A program made the position numbers and the translations under genes. A stretch of 36,722 nucleotides of DNA, taken from the NCBI GenBank assembly GCA_025360745.1, contig JANYBP010000088.1, forward strand, positions 1 to 36,722, given 5' to 3'. The stretch comes from a bacterium (GTDB lineage Bacteria > Verrucomicrobiota > Kiritimatiellia > CAIKKV01 > CAIYGI01). Numbering within the stretch: the stretch's first letter is position 1; every line of letters starts with the position of its first letter. The notes beneath the pieces were generated by a model. It did no database searches. It saw nothing but the letters and a program-made list of their open reading frames with translations, and was not told the origin of the DNA. This document shows positions 16,101 to 25,051 of the stretch, one piece after another.

Positions 16101-17179
16101 CCGGCATTTTTACCAGGCTGCTTCAGGTTGCGACATGCCGACGCCGTTTGGCCGGCCCGTTTGCCCTGGCGCTCATGGTGGCGGCCGGCTGCAGAAGCCT
16201 CCCCCCTGGGGAGGCCGTTGAGCCGTTATACTGGCCGCCGCCGCCGGCCACGCCACGGGTGGAATTCGTGCGGTCCGTGGGCGCGCCGCGGGACCTTGGT
16301 GTCGCGCCGCGCTTCTGGCAGAAAACGCTCAACGTATTTACCGGCGGCCGCCGGGGAGCCGAACCCTGGGGCTCCCCCTTCGGCGTCTGGCTCGGAAAGG
16401 GCGGTATCGTTTGTTTCACCGACAGCGCGCGGGGCGAAGTGATTTATGCGGACAGCGCCGCCCGCAAACTCTGGCGCTGGGACAGCGTCGGCACGAACCG
16501 TTTGCTCTGTCCCGTGGGCGTGGCCTGCGTCAGCGGACTGGTCTACGTCGCCGACAGCGGACTGGGCCGCGTGCTGATCGCCGATCGGACAGGGCGGCCG
16601 CGCGGCGAAATCGTGCATCCCTTCCAGCGCCCCGTGGCCGTGACCGCGAAGGCCGGGCGCCTCTATGTGGTCGATTCCCAAGCCTGCTGCCTCCATATCT
16701 TCACGGATTCCGGCAAATGGCTGCGGACGGTCGGACGCAACGGGAACGGGGACGGCGAGTTCAACCGCCCGACGCACGTGGCCGCCGATGCGCAGGGCCG
16801 GATATTTGCAACCGATTCCTTGAACAACCGCATTCAGGTGTTCGACGAGTCCGGACGATTCCTATTCGCCATCGGCCGGCCTGGCGACAGCAGCGGGCAC
16901 TTCGGCCGTCCCAAGGGCGTCGCGCTGGACGAACTTGGCAATGTGTTCGTGGTCGACGGACTCTATGGTGTGATCCAGATTTTTGACCGGCGGGGAAAAC
17001 TGCTGCTGGACCTGGGCGAACACGGCCAGGAGGCCGGGCAGTTCTGGCTGCCAACCGGCATCGCGGTCAACGAGGAAGGCCTGTTCGCAGTGGCCGATTC
17101 GTACAACCACAGACTGCAGCTGTTCCGGATGCTGCCGGATGAACGGAAAGACCAACGCCCGGGGGGAGGCGCCCCATGA
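16097..17179 (+). CDS. NHL-repeat lipoprotein (second copy)
   Basis: A 360-residue relative of the protein at 8439. The signal ends LALMVAAGC, followed by a similar proline motif (YWPPPPATPRVEFV) that the first copy also has just after its lipidated cysteine. NHL blades follow (GRLYVVDSQ, GRIFATDSLNNRIQVFDE, GNVFVVDGLYGVIQIFD, LFAVADSYNHRLQLF). It starts with GTG in GTGA, overlapping the preceding stop by 4 nt, and its own stop overlaps the next gene by 4 nt. Beta-propellers of this type bind partners; here the likely partners are the cytochromes encoded on either side. No catalytic residues are evident. Confidence 0.85.
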   Translation: MTGIFTRLLQVATCRRRLAGPFALALMVAAGCRSLPPGEAVEPLYWPPPPATPRVEFVRSVGAPRDLGVAPRFWQKTLNVFTGGRRGAEPWGSPFGVWLGKGGIVCFTDSARGEVIYADSAARKLWRWDSVGTNRLLCPVGVACVSGLVYVADSGLGRVLIADRTGRPRGEIVHPFQRPVAVTAKAGRLYVVDSQACCLHIFTDSGKWLRTVGRNGNGDGEFNRPTHVAADAQGRIFATDSLNNRIQVFDESGRFLFAIGRPGDSSGHFGRPKGVALDELGNVFVVDGLYGVIQIFDRRGKLLLDLGEHGQEAGQFWLPTGIAVNEEGLFAVADSYNHRLQLFRMLPDERKDQRPGGGAP

Positions 17180-18981
17180 GCGCAAGATCGCGGAATGGAA
17201 CAAAACGGAACCGTTCCATATGGCTGCTGGCCGCGGTTGGTCTGGCGCTTGCGTCAACGGCGGCCAATGCCGGCAAACCGATCCGCCTCTCGAGCCATAA
17301 TCTGTCCATGACAGGTCCCTCACAGATGCGTTCCATCGACGAGCCGGAACTGTGCATCTTCTGCCACGGCGTCCACGGGGTCGCCCCCGAAACGCCGCTC
17401 TGGAATCGCAACAGCGCGGGCGCCGTCTACACGCCCTACAGCAGCACCACGCTCAAGGCGAATGTCGGGCAACCCACGGGCTCCTCCGCCTTGTGCCTCA
17501 GCTGTCACGACGGCACGGTCGCCATGGGCAGGCTTCGCAACCGGAAAACCGAGGCCCGCATGCTCTCCAACAGCGCCCGCACCGCCAACGGACGCTGGAA
17601 CCTGGGCACCGATCTTTCGGACGACCATCCCATCTCGTTCACCTACGACAGCGGTCTGGCCAACCGGTCCAACGGCGAATTGCGCGACCCGGTAACGCTT
17701 CGGCCGGAGGTCAAACTGGATCGCAAGCTCCAGTTGCAGTGCACCTCGTGCCACGACCCGCACGACAATACCTACGGCCACTTCCTTGTCATGGACAACC
17801 ATATGTCGTCGCTCTGCGTGACCTGCCACTCCAAGCGCTATTGGACGGAGTCCGGCCATCGCAACTCCGCCGCGCGCTGGAACGGCAAGGGCCCCAACCC
17901 CTGGCCGTACATCGAGGCGCACAACGTCAGCGAGGCGGGCTGCGAAAACTGCCACACCCCTCACAAGGCAGGCACGCCGCAACGCCTGCTGCTCTTCCCG
18001 AAGGCGGAGGACAATTGCCTGACCTGCCACAATGGCAACGTCGCCGCCGCCAATCTCGCGCCCGAATTCGACAAACTCAGCCGCCACGACATCCGGGCGG
18101 CCATCGGCGTGCATGACCCCGCCGAAGACATTATCAACAACCGCCGGCATGTGGCCTGCGAGGACTGCCACAATCCGCATGCTGCCAGAAGCGGCGGCGC
18201 GGCGGCGCCACAGGCGCCCGGTTCGCTGTCGGGCGTGCGGGGCATCGGCAGCTCCGGCGCACCCCTGAATCCGCTGACGCGGGAGTACGAATTGTGTTTT
18301 CGCTGTCATGCGGACAGCACGGGCAAGGGCAAGGCCTACGTGATACGCGACCGCCCCGAAACCAACACGCGATTGGAATTCAATACCGGCAACGCTTCGT
18401 ATCACCCGCTGGAAGGCCCTGGGCGAAATCCCGACATGCCCAGCCTGATCTCCCCCCGCGGCGCCGGCAGCGTCATATTCTGCACGGACTGCCATAACAA
18501 CGACCAGGGCCCGCGCGCGGGCGGAAAGGGCCCCGACGGCCCGCACGGGTCGGCCTACCAGCCCCTGCTGGAACAGAAACTCGAACTGCGCGACTTCCAG
18601 CCCGAGAGTCCGGCCATTTATGCGCTTTGTTACAAATGCCACAGCCGGGACAACATCCTGGCCGATCAGAGTTTCACCTTGCACAGGTCGCACGTGGTGG
18701 ATGCCCAGACGGCTTGCACGACCTGCCACGATTCGCACGGCGCGGCGCTCGCCACGCACCTGATCAATTTCAACCGCGCCTACGTTTCCCCCAACGCCCA
18801 GGGTCGGATCAGTTGGACCGATAGCGGGCGTCAACAGGGAAGCTGCAGCCTGCTATGCCACGGCAAGGATCACGACGAAACGGGATATGACCGGACCGGC
18901 AAGCTGACTCAGTCGCGCTTGCCCGTCCTGCCCAACAAGAAAAAGCAGGCCAGCCATGCAAAATTCATCCAAATGCGTTGA
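17176..18981 (+). CDS. Dodecaheme c-type cytochrome
   Basis: A 601-residue exported cytochrome with signal SIWLLAAVGLALASTAANA. It has eleven CXXCH sites (CIFCH, CLSCH, CTSCH, CVTCH, CENCH, CLTCH, CEDCH, CFRCH, CTDCH, CYKCH, CTTCH) and one CX3CH site, CSLLCH, near the C-terminus. Repeated CHDPH, CHTPH, CHNPH and CHDSH contexts give distal His ligands. The N-terminal CHGVHG, the CLSCHDGTVAMG stretch and DDHPISFTYD resemble the small tetraheme cytochromes at 5177 and 7734, so they probably share ancestry. ATG overlaps the previous stop by 4 nt and the next gene's start lies 26 nt inside this one. It probably acts in the periplasm or on the cell surface as a long-range electron wire. Confidence 0.88.
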   Translation: MSARSRNGTKRNRSIWLLAAVGLALASTAANAGKPIRLSSHNLSMTGPSQMRSIDEPELCIFCHGVHGVAPETPLWNRNSAGAVYTPYSSTTLKANVGQPTGSSALCLSCHDGTVAMGRLRNRKTEARMLSNSARTANGRWNLGTDLSDDHPISFTYDSGLANRSNGELRDPVTLRPEVKLDRKLQLQCTSCHDPHDNTYGHFLVMDNHMSSLCVTCHSKRYWTESGHRNSAARWNGKGPNPWPYIEAHNVSEAGCENCHTPHKAGTPQRLLLFPKAEDNCLTCHNGNVAAANLAPEFDKLSRHDIRAAIGVHDPAEDIINNRRHVACEDCHNPHAARSGGAAAPQAPGSLSGVRGIGSSGAPLNPLTREYELCFRCHADSTGKGKAYVIRDRPETNTRLEFNTGNASYHPLEGPGRNPDMPSLISPRGAGSVIFCTDCHNNDQGPRAGGKGPDGPHGSAYQPLLEQKLELRDFQPESPAIYALCYKCHSRDNILADQSFTLHRSHVVDAQTACTTCHDSHGAALATHLINFNRAYVSPNAQGRISWTDSGRQQGSCSLLCHGKDHDETGYDRTGKLTQSRLPVLPNKKKQASHAKFIQMR

Positions 18982-21247
18982 CGCCGCGCTGAAGGCCCGA
19001 CCGGGTGTGGATCGCCTTCCATCGGTTCACTGCGGACAACTGGCTATGGTTGCCGCACTGACGATCGTGTTCTCGCCGCTCTTCTCGGGCGCCATGGATC
19101 TGCCGCATCCGACCAACGATTGCTCCAGCTGCCATCTGATCCACAACGCCTTCGGGACCGATCTGACCAGCGTCGCAGGCATTGCCAATCTCTGCATCAG
19201 CTGTCACACCGCGGGCGGGCGGGCAACAACCAACGCCTTTTCCACGGCCGACCAGGCTTGGCCCTTTCCCGGCCTGCCGGCCGGCGTCAACCCGTCCGGT
19301 ACGTCGCACCGCTGGGATTCGGGCGTCGCGGGCCATGTGACGCGCCTCGGCACAAATGCGACCTCCACGGGTACAATCCTGAGCAGCGGCGCCTTTACCG
19401 GCGCATATGCCAAAACCTACATCGTCACCATCACCAACGCCGGCAGTTCCGGAACGGCCAGGTTCAACTGGACCGCCACCGCGCCGGGCGGGGGCGGAAC
19501 AAACATCCTGACGGGCACGAACATTGTCCTGAACGAGGGCCTCGACGTTTCCTTTGTCAACGGCACAGGCACGCCGTTTCTGGTTAACAACCAATGGAGC
19601 ATCCAGGTGCGCTCGGATCTCCGCACGCCCACGAATGCCGACCTGTTGATGTTCCTGGACGGCGGATTGACTACCTGCTCCACCTGCCACGACCCGCACT
19701 CCCAGACCAATGCGCCTTTCGGCGCCAACGCGCCCGCGTCGGGAAACGGGCGCCATTACATGCGCATTGCCAATAACACGGAGCAGATGTGCGTGGACTG
19801 CCACGCCCCGCGCGTCGTCACCAATTCCGCCGCCGGATCGCACCCGGTCGGCATCCTGATCACGACCGGCCTTTTTTACAAGACGACCGCCAGCCTGCCG
19901 CTGGAAGGCGGAACCGGCAAGGTGCGCTGCATGACCTGCCATGACGTGCATGCCGCCACGCTCAAGGACGGCTCCATCCTGCGCATGACGAACAGCCTGA
20001 CCCTCTGCATCGCCTGCCACACGCTGGCGGACACGACCACTCCCAGCGCGCATTTCGTTTTGACCAACGCCGCGATCTTATGGCCGGGCGGCCAGTACGG
20101 CTCGACCTTCCCGCAGCGGACCAATGCGACTGACCGCGGCGCCTGCGTGAATTGCCACGCCACCCACGGCTGGCCCGTCGCGACGAATACCGCCAGCCAC
20201 TATCCGAAGCTGCTGGCCGATTTCGAGGAAAACGTCTGCTTCACCTGCCACGATGCCGACGGTCCGGCCGTGAAGCAGGTTCAAAGCGACTTCACCAAGA
20301 CCAGGCACCATCCGGTCGCCAATGCCGAGCAACGTCCGGGGCGATCGGTGGAGTGCTCCAGTTGCCATAACACCCACAAGTTGCTGATGGGGTCGCGCGA
20401 CTACAACGCCGTCGCCACCGTCAGTCGCAACGCGGTCACCAACAGCGGTGCGCTGGCGAGCGTCTCCGGCTTTGCGGTCAGCTACGCAGGGCTGACCAAT
20501 TTCGTCGCGCCCGGCGCCATCAACTACACCACGAATGTCACCGCCACGCTGGAGTATCAGATTTGCTACAAATGCCATGCGGGCCAGTCCTGGAATTTCG
20601 GAACGGCGCCGATCGGGCTGTCTCCCAACGGTTCCGCCGCCACTCCAGTCCAGACCGACGTTGCGCTGGATTTCAGTCCCATGAACAGGTCAGGGCACCC
20701 GATCGTCACCGGTCTCGACAATTATCCGAACTCGATCGTCATCAGCGGCAAGCGCGGGCTGCTGGCCGCCGCCCTAAAGGCGCCGTGGAACACCAACGTC
20801 GGGCAGCAGACCATGATGTGCTCCGACTGCCATAACACCGACGCGGCCTCGCCGGCCGGCCAGGGACCGCACGGATCGGCCTCGCAATTCATCCTGCGCG
20901 CTCCCAACGCCGGCAACTGGCCCACGGGCACCGCTTTTGCCTCGAGTTGGTGCGCCAATTGTCACAACGACGTGACCATAGGTGACGGGCACGCCACTCA
21001 TCACAGCCCGGGCGGTTGTTACGGCTGTCACATCGTGATCCCGCATGGGGGCAAGATGTCGCGGCTGTTTGGGGATCGGGATGGCGCCATGCCCGCTCGC
21101 TACGCCTACAATAACGCTACGAACACGATGCACATTTACAGTTTCACCAAAAACGCCGTCGGCAGCTACTCCCAGGGCAACTGCCGCACCGATTGCGGCG
21201 GCGGCAATCACTCCACCGGCAGTTCGGCCACGATGGAGAACTGGTAA
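18956..21247 (+). CDS. 13-heme c-type cytochrome with inserted beta domain
   Basis: A 763-residue protein with a long n-region and hydrophobic segment LAMVAALTIVFSPLFSGAM, then 13 CXXCH sites (CSSCH, CISCH, CSTCH, CVDCH, CMTCH, CIACH, CVNCH, CFTCH, CSSCH, CYKCH, CSDCH, CANCH, CYGCH). Between the second and third hemes is a Thr/Gly-rich segment of about 120 residues with no heme (for example YIVTITNAGSSGTARFNW), which looks like an inserted beta-sandwich. The Thr/Asn-rich style suggests a surface-exposed protein, so it is a candidate terminal reductase or nanowire-type cytochrome. That is inference. The start ATG overlaps the dodecaheme gene by 26 nt. Confidence 0.86.
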   Translation: MQNSSKCVDAALKARPGVDRLPSVHCGQLAMVAALTIVFSPLFSGAMDLPHPTNDCSSCHLIHNAFGTDLTSVAGIANLCISCHTAGGRATTNAFSTADQAWPFPGLPAGVNPSGTSHRWDSGVAGHVTRLGTNATSTGTILSSGAFTGAYAKTYIVTITNAGSSGTARFNWTATAPGGGGTNILTGTNIVLNEGLDVSFVNGTGTPFLVNNQWSIQVRSDLRTPTNADLLMFLDGGLTTCSTCHDPHSQTNAPFGANAPASGNGRHYMRIANNTEQMCVDCHAPRVVTNSAAGSHPVGILITTGLFYKTTASLPLEGGTGKVRCMTCHDVHAATLKDGSILRMTNSLTLCIACHTLADTTTPSAHFVLTNAAILWPGGQYGSTFPQRTNATDRGACVNCHATHGWPVATNTASHYPKLLADFEENVCFTCHDADGPAVKQVQSDFTKTRHHPVANAEQRPGRSVECSSCHNTHKLLMGSRDYNAVATVSRNAVTNSGALASVSGFAVSYAGLTNFVAPGAINYTTNVTATLEYQICYKCHAGQSWNFGTAPIGLSPNGSAATPVQTDVALDFSPMNRSGHPIVTGLDNYPNSIVISGKRGLLAAALKAPWNTNVGQQTMMCSDCHNTDAASPAGQGPHGSASQFILRAPNAGNWPTGTAFASSWCANCHNDVTIGDGHATHHSPGGCYGCHIVIPHGGKMSRLFGDRDGAMPARYAYNNATNTMHIYSFTKNAVGSYSQGNCRTDCGGGNHSTGSSATMENW

Positions 21248-21278
21248 AGCGCTCGTGACGATCGCCATCGCGTACCCC

Positions 21279-22745
21279 ATGAAACCGCCTCCCCCGCTCC
21301 ACCTCAAACGGCTTCTGCGCTCGCCCAGGCTGATCGTCGGCGAACTCGCGGCCCTGGCCGGCGCGGGCGCCTGCGGCGCGCTGCTGCCGGAGCTGCACAT
21401 CTTCCTGAACCCCTGGTTCGGCGCGCTCACGCTGCTGATCGCCGTCTCGCTCGCCATTGTCGTCGGCGATCAACTGCGCGTCCTGCTCCGATCCGGCGCC
21501 ACCACGCGACGGGTTGGCGCCGCCATGCTGCACGCCGGACTGCTGCTGGCGATTATGGCCGGCGCCTTGCGCGCCTTGTTCGCCACCGAAGCCGTCGTGG
21601 ACCTGGTTGAAGGCGAGACGCTGCCGGCGACCGCCGCCGCCTGGTCAGGACAATTTCCAGGCCTGCTGGCCAGGCCGTTCCAACTCCAGCAGCCGCTCAC
21701 ACTGCAAGCCGTCCACGGCCGACGTTATCCCGATGGTTCCTTGCAAAAACTCAGCGCCCAACTCTCGGCCGGCGAACTGGCCGTCAACCGCGACCTCAGC
21801 TTAGCGGGCGGACGTTTGTTCCTCGCTTCCGATTTCGGAGCCGCCGCGCTCGTGGAGTGGCGGCCGGGCAAACGCGAGGCGGCGCTGCTGGACAGCCACA
21901 GCCGCGAAGCCACCTCGATCGGACCCCACGCCCTGCGCGCCCACCTGCGCGCTCTCCGCGACCGTCCCGAGAGCGTCGAGGTTCGTGTCATGCGCGGCGC
22001 CGGCCTGCTCTACAGCGGCGTCCTGCATCCCGGCGAAACAATCGGCTTCGCGGGCGGTGAAGCGCTGACACTGCACGCCCTGCCGCTCTGGGCGCGCCTG
22101 CGCGGCAGCCGTGACAACTCTTTCTGGCCGGTTTGCGCGGGCTTCGCGCTGATCCTCGCCGGCAGCATTTTGTTGTTTGTGAAATTTCCGCTCGCAAGAG
22201 CGCCATCCGCCATGATGCCCACGCTTCAGCCGGCAGGCTCGCTCCCGTTTCTGTTGATGGCGATCGTGTGCGTTTCAAGCGGATGTTCCTCGCGCGAAAA
22301 GGCCGCGCAACTGGTTACGCGCTACAATGAAGTCGTGTCGGAAGCCTACCGCCGCGGCGATGTACGGCTGATCGATCCGGTCGTCGGTCCGAACGAAGGC
22401 AAGAAGCTCGCCGGTCTGATCGGGGTGCGGCTCGATTTCGGGCTCACGCTGGATTCACAAATGCTCGCGCTGGAAGTCATCGACATCGACCGCGCCAAGA
22501 ACGAAATGCGCGTGCGCACCAGGGAACGCTGGCGCTACTGCGACCGCAGGATCGGCAGCGGCGAACGGTCGGGCGAAGAGTCCACCGATTCCTACGAAAT
22601 GCTCTACGTGTTTAAAAAATCCGGCAAGGCGTGGCTGGTCGATGAAATTCAATTCGCCGCGCCGCCCAAGGTCGGCAGGCAGACAACCACCTGGGTGGCG
22701 GATCGCGCCGCTTTGCGGGATGTTGCAGGGAGGTCCAGGCCATGA
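21279..22745 (+). CDS. ResB-like protein fused to a lipoprotein-like domain
   Basis: A 488-residue protein. Residues 1-310 look like a divergent ResB: three early membrane helices (LIVGELAALAGAGACGALLP, then LTLLIAVSLAIVV and MLHAGLLLAIMAGAL), the motif VDLVEGETLPA, a periplasmic domain, and a last helix near 285-305 (GFALILAGSILLFV). Without a stop, the frame continues into MMPTLQPAG at 312, a hydrophobic stretch and a lipobox-like VSSGC at 336. A ~150-residue soluble NTF2/IMS-like domain follows (EKAAQLVTRYNEVVSEAYRRGD, RVRTRERWRYCDRRIG, YVFKKSGKAWLVDEIQF). This could be two genes joined by loss of a stop. The start is uncertain (ATG 21279 or GTG 21255). It overlaps the following ccsA by 4 nt, supporting a dedicated heme-attachment pair. 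Confidence 0.75.
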   Translation: MKPPPPLHLKRLLRSPRLIVGELAALAGAGACGALLPELHIFLNPWFGALTLLIAVSLAIVVGDQLRVLLRSGATTRRVGAAMLHAGLLLAIMAGALRALFATEAVVDLVEGETLPATAAAWSGQFPGLLARPFQLQQPLTLQAVHGRRYPDGSLQKLSAQLSAGELAVNRDLSLAGGRLFLASDFGAAALVEWRPGKREAALLDSHSREATSIGPHALRAHLRALRDRPESVEVRVMRGAGLLYSGVLHPGETIGFAGGEALTLHALPLWARLRGSRDNSFWPVCAGFALILAGSILLFVKFPLARAPSAMMPTLQPAGSLPFLLMAIVCVSSGCSSREKAAQLVTRYNEVVSEAYRRGDVRLIDPVVGPNEGKKLAGLIGVRLDFGLTLDSQMLALEVIDIDRAKNEMRVRTRERWRYCDRRIGSGERSGEESTDSYEMLYVFKKSGKAWLVDEIQFAAPPKVGRQTTTWVADRAALRDVAGRSRP

Positions 22746-23569
22746 ATGAATTTGCCCTGGAAACCACATTGCATTGGGCCGGGGTGGCGTTCTATATCGC
22801 AGGCGTGGCACTCTTCGCGCATGCGCTGATCTTCGCCCATCCGCGGCGCGTGCGCTGGGGTTTATGGGCCACCCTGGCCGGGCTGCTGCCGCACGCAGCG
22901 GCGCTGGTCGTGCGCTACGTCGCGGTCGGGCACGGCCCGTACATGATGAAATACGAGGTGCTTTCGTCGAACGCCTGGATCGCGATCGCGATGCTGCTGC
23001 TCTTCGTCTGGCGGCGGCCGGTCTGGGCGCCGCTGGCGCTTTTGGCTTTGCCGGCCTCGATCTTGATGGTGGGTTTCGGCTTGTTCACAAATCCGGAGGC
23101 GCGCAGCCTGCCGCCGGCCTTGCGTTCGCTCTGGCTGGTTTTCCATGTGCTGTTCAACAAGCTGGCGGTCGGGGCTTTTCTGCTCTCCGCCGCGTCCGCC
23201 CTAGTCCTGCTGCGGAAGTCACGGGGCGCCACGGGCCGGATGCTGGACCGCCTGCCGGGCCCCGGCGTGCTTGAGGCCTACACGCTTCGTTTCGTAGGTT
23301 TCGGTTTTGTTTTCTGGACGACCACGATCGGCGCGGGCGCCATCTGGGCCAACCAGGCCTGGGGACGCTATTGGGGCTGGGACCCCATCGAATCGTGGTC
23401 GCTGGTCACGTGGCTGTGTTACGCCCTGCTGCTGCACGCGCGGCTGTTTTTCCGGATGAGCGCCCGGGGCGTGGCCTGGGGCGCCTTGCTTTGTTTCACG
23501 GTCTCGATCCTGACCGTGCTGATCTTCCCCTTTGTCTTCCCATCCCTGCACGCCGCCTATTTCCAATGA
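22742..23569 (+). CDS. ccsA: Cytochrome c biogenesis protein CcsA (second copy)
   Basis: A 275-residue polytopic membrane protein with the heme-handling WWD signature from residue ~202 (WANQAWGRYWGWDP, then IESWSLVTW), conserved His in VFHVLF and LLLHARL, and about eight helices. The ATG overlaps the preceding ResB-like stop, and its own stop overlaps the radical SAM gene (ATGA). It differs substantially from the copy at 3336, so the two pairs are not a recent duplication. As part of the operon with the 20-, 12- and 13-heme genes, it is likely to mature those proteins. Confidence 0.92.
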   Translation: MNEFALETTLHWAGVAFYIAGVALFAHALIFAHPRRVRWGLWATLAGLLPHAAALVVRYVAVGHGPYMMKYEVLSSNAWIAIAMLLLFVWRRPVWAPLALLALPASILMVGFGLFTNPEARSLPPALRSLWLVFHVLFNKLAVGAFLLSAASALVLLRKSRGATGRMLDRLPGPGVLEAYTLRFVGFGFVFWTTTIGAGAIWANQAWGRYWGWDPIESWSLVTWLCYALLLHARLFFRMSARGVAWGALLCFTVSILTVLIFPFVFPSLHAAYFQ

Positions 23570-25032
23570 ACACCAGCCGCCGAACGGAAATCATGCTGAT
23601 CACGCCGCCCTATCACTCGGGGGTGGTCGAATCGGCCGGTTCATGGCTGCCGCTGGGCCTGCTGTATGTCGCCGGCGCGCTGCAGCGGGCGGGTTACGGC
23701 GTGATGCTCTACGATGCGATGACCCGCTTTCACACGCTGGACGAAGTCCGGCAAACGCTGCGCCGCGAAGCCCCCGCCGCCGTCTTCGTGTCCTGCATCA
23801 CCGCGACCGTGCTGGACGGCATGGAAGTGTGCCGGGTGGCCAAACAGGAACGCCCGGAGACGCTGACCGTGCTGGGCAATACGCACCCGACCTTCATGTA
23901 CGAGGAGATCCTGCGGGAGCATCCCGAGATCGATGTGATCGTCCGCGGCGAGGGCGAAATCACCGCGGTGGAATTAATGGACGCCTGGAGGGCGGGCGCC
24001 GACCTCAGCATGGTTCCCGGCATCGCGTTCCGGAACGGCCCGGCGATTGTCGCGACGCCCCGCCGGGCGTTCATGGCCGACCTCGACGCCATCGCGCCAG
24101 CCTGGGAACTGGTTCCCTGGCGGGAATACAGTTACCGTCCCAAGCCGGGCTCGACGCTGGCGGTGGTGTCCTCCTCCCGAGGCTGCAAACAACACTGCTC
24201 GTTTTGTTCCCAGCGTCTTTTCTGGGAGCAGTCCTGGCGGTCGGTGTCACCCGCCCGCTTCGTGGACGAACTCGAAATGCTGCGCCTGCGTTATGGGGTC
24301 GATGTGGCCATGATCGCGGACGAGATTCCGACCCTCGACGCCGGACGCTGGCGGCGGATTCTGGAGCTGCTGATCGAGCGCGACCTGGGCATCGCCCTGC
24401 TGCTGGAGACGCGGGTGGACGACATCCTGCGCGACGCCGATGTGCTGCCGCTGTACCGCCGGGCCGGCATCGAACATATCTATGTCGGCGTCGAGTCTGT
24501 CGATCAGGCCACGCTCGACCTCTTTAAGAAGGACGTGCGGGTTGACCAGAACAAGCGGGCCATCGAACTGATCAACCAACACAACATGATCTCGGAGACA
24601 TCCTTCGTTATGGGCATGCCGGACGAGACGCCGGCCAGCATGCAGCGCACCATCGAACTGGCCAAATTCTACGATCCCGACATGGCTTTTTTCCTTGCAA
24701 TTACGCCCTGGCCCTACTCGGATATCTACAAGGATGTGAAAGACCGGATTGTAGTCCGGGACTATCGGAAGTATAATCTTATAGAGCCTGTGATAAAGCC
24801 CGACGCCATGACGCTGGAGGATGTGCGGAGCGATCTGTTCCGCGGTTTTCGCGAGTTCTATATGAACAAAATGGGCAAATTCGAGACCATGCCGGCATGG
24901 AAGCAGGCGTTCATGAAATCGCTCATGAAGCTGTTGATGGAGCACTCTTATCTGAGGGACCAGATGACCGGGATGGGAGCGCCTTCGGGACTCCACGGAA
25001 TGCCGAAAGCGGAGGGAGCGGCCAGAGAGTAA
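23566..25032 (+). CDS. B12-binding radical SAM protein
   Basis: A 488-residue protein. Residues ~8-150 form a cobalamin-binding-like Rossmann domain (IMLITPPYHSG, LLYVAGALQRAGYGV, VIVRGEGE). A radical SAM domain follows, with the 4Fe-4S motif CKQHCSFC (Cys 207, 211, 214) and typical strands (IADEIPTLDAGRW, GIEHIYVGVESVDQATLDLF, SFVMGMPDET). The family includes methylases, cyclases (BchE-like) and enzymes of unknown reaction. Its position, coupled to ccsA by a 4-nt overlap and followed by an NHL/Ig protein, suggests that it modifies a heme, a lipid anchor or a cytochrome of this system. The substrate cannot be told from sequence. Confidence 0.85.
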   Translation: MNTSRRTEIMLITPPYHSGVVESAGSWLPLGLLYVAGALQRAGYGVMLYDAMTRFHTLDEVRQTLRREAPAAVFVSCITATVLDGMEVCRVAKQERPETLTVLGNTHPTFMYEEILREHPEIDVIVRGEGEITAVELMDAWRAGADLSMVPGIAFRNGPAIVATPRRAFMADLDAIAPAWELVPWREYSYRPKPGSTLAVVSSSRGCKQHCSFCSQRLFWEQSWRSVSPARFVDELEMLRLRYGVDVAMIADEIPTLDAGRWRRILELLIERDLGIALLLETRVDDILRDADVLPLYRRAGIEHIYVGVESVDQATLDLFKKDVRVDQNKRAIELINQHNMISETSFVMGMPDETPASMQRTIELAKFYDPDMAFFLAITPWPYSDIYKDVKDRIVVRDYRKYNLIEPVIKPDAMTLEDVRSDLFRGFREFYMNKMGKFETMPAWKQAFMKSLMKLLMEHSYLRDQMTGMGAPSGLHGMPKAEGAARE

Positions 25033-25051
25033 TTTGCGGCGAAAGATTGCC

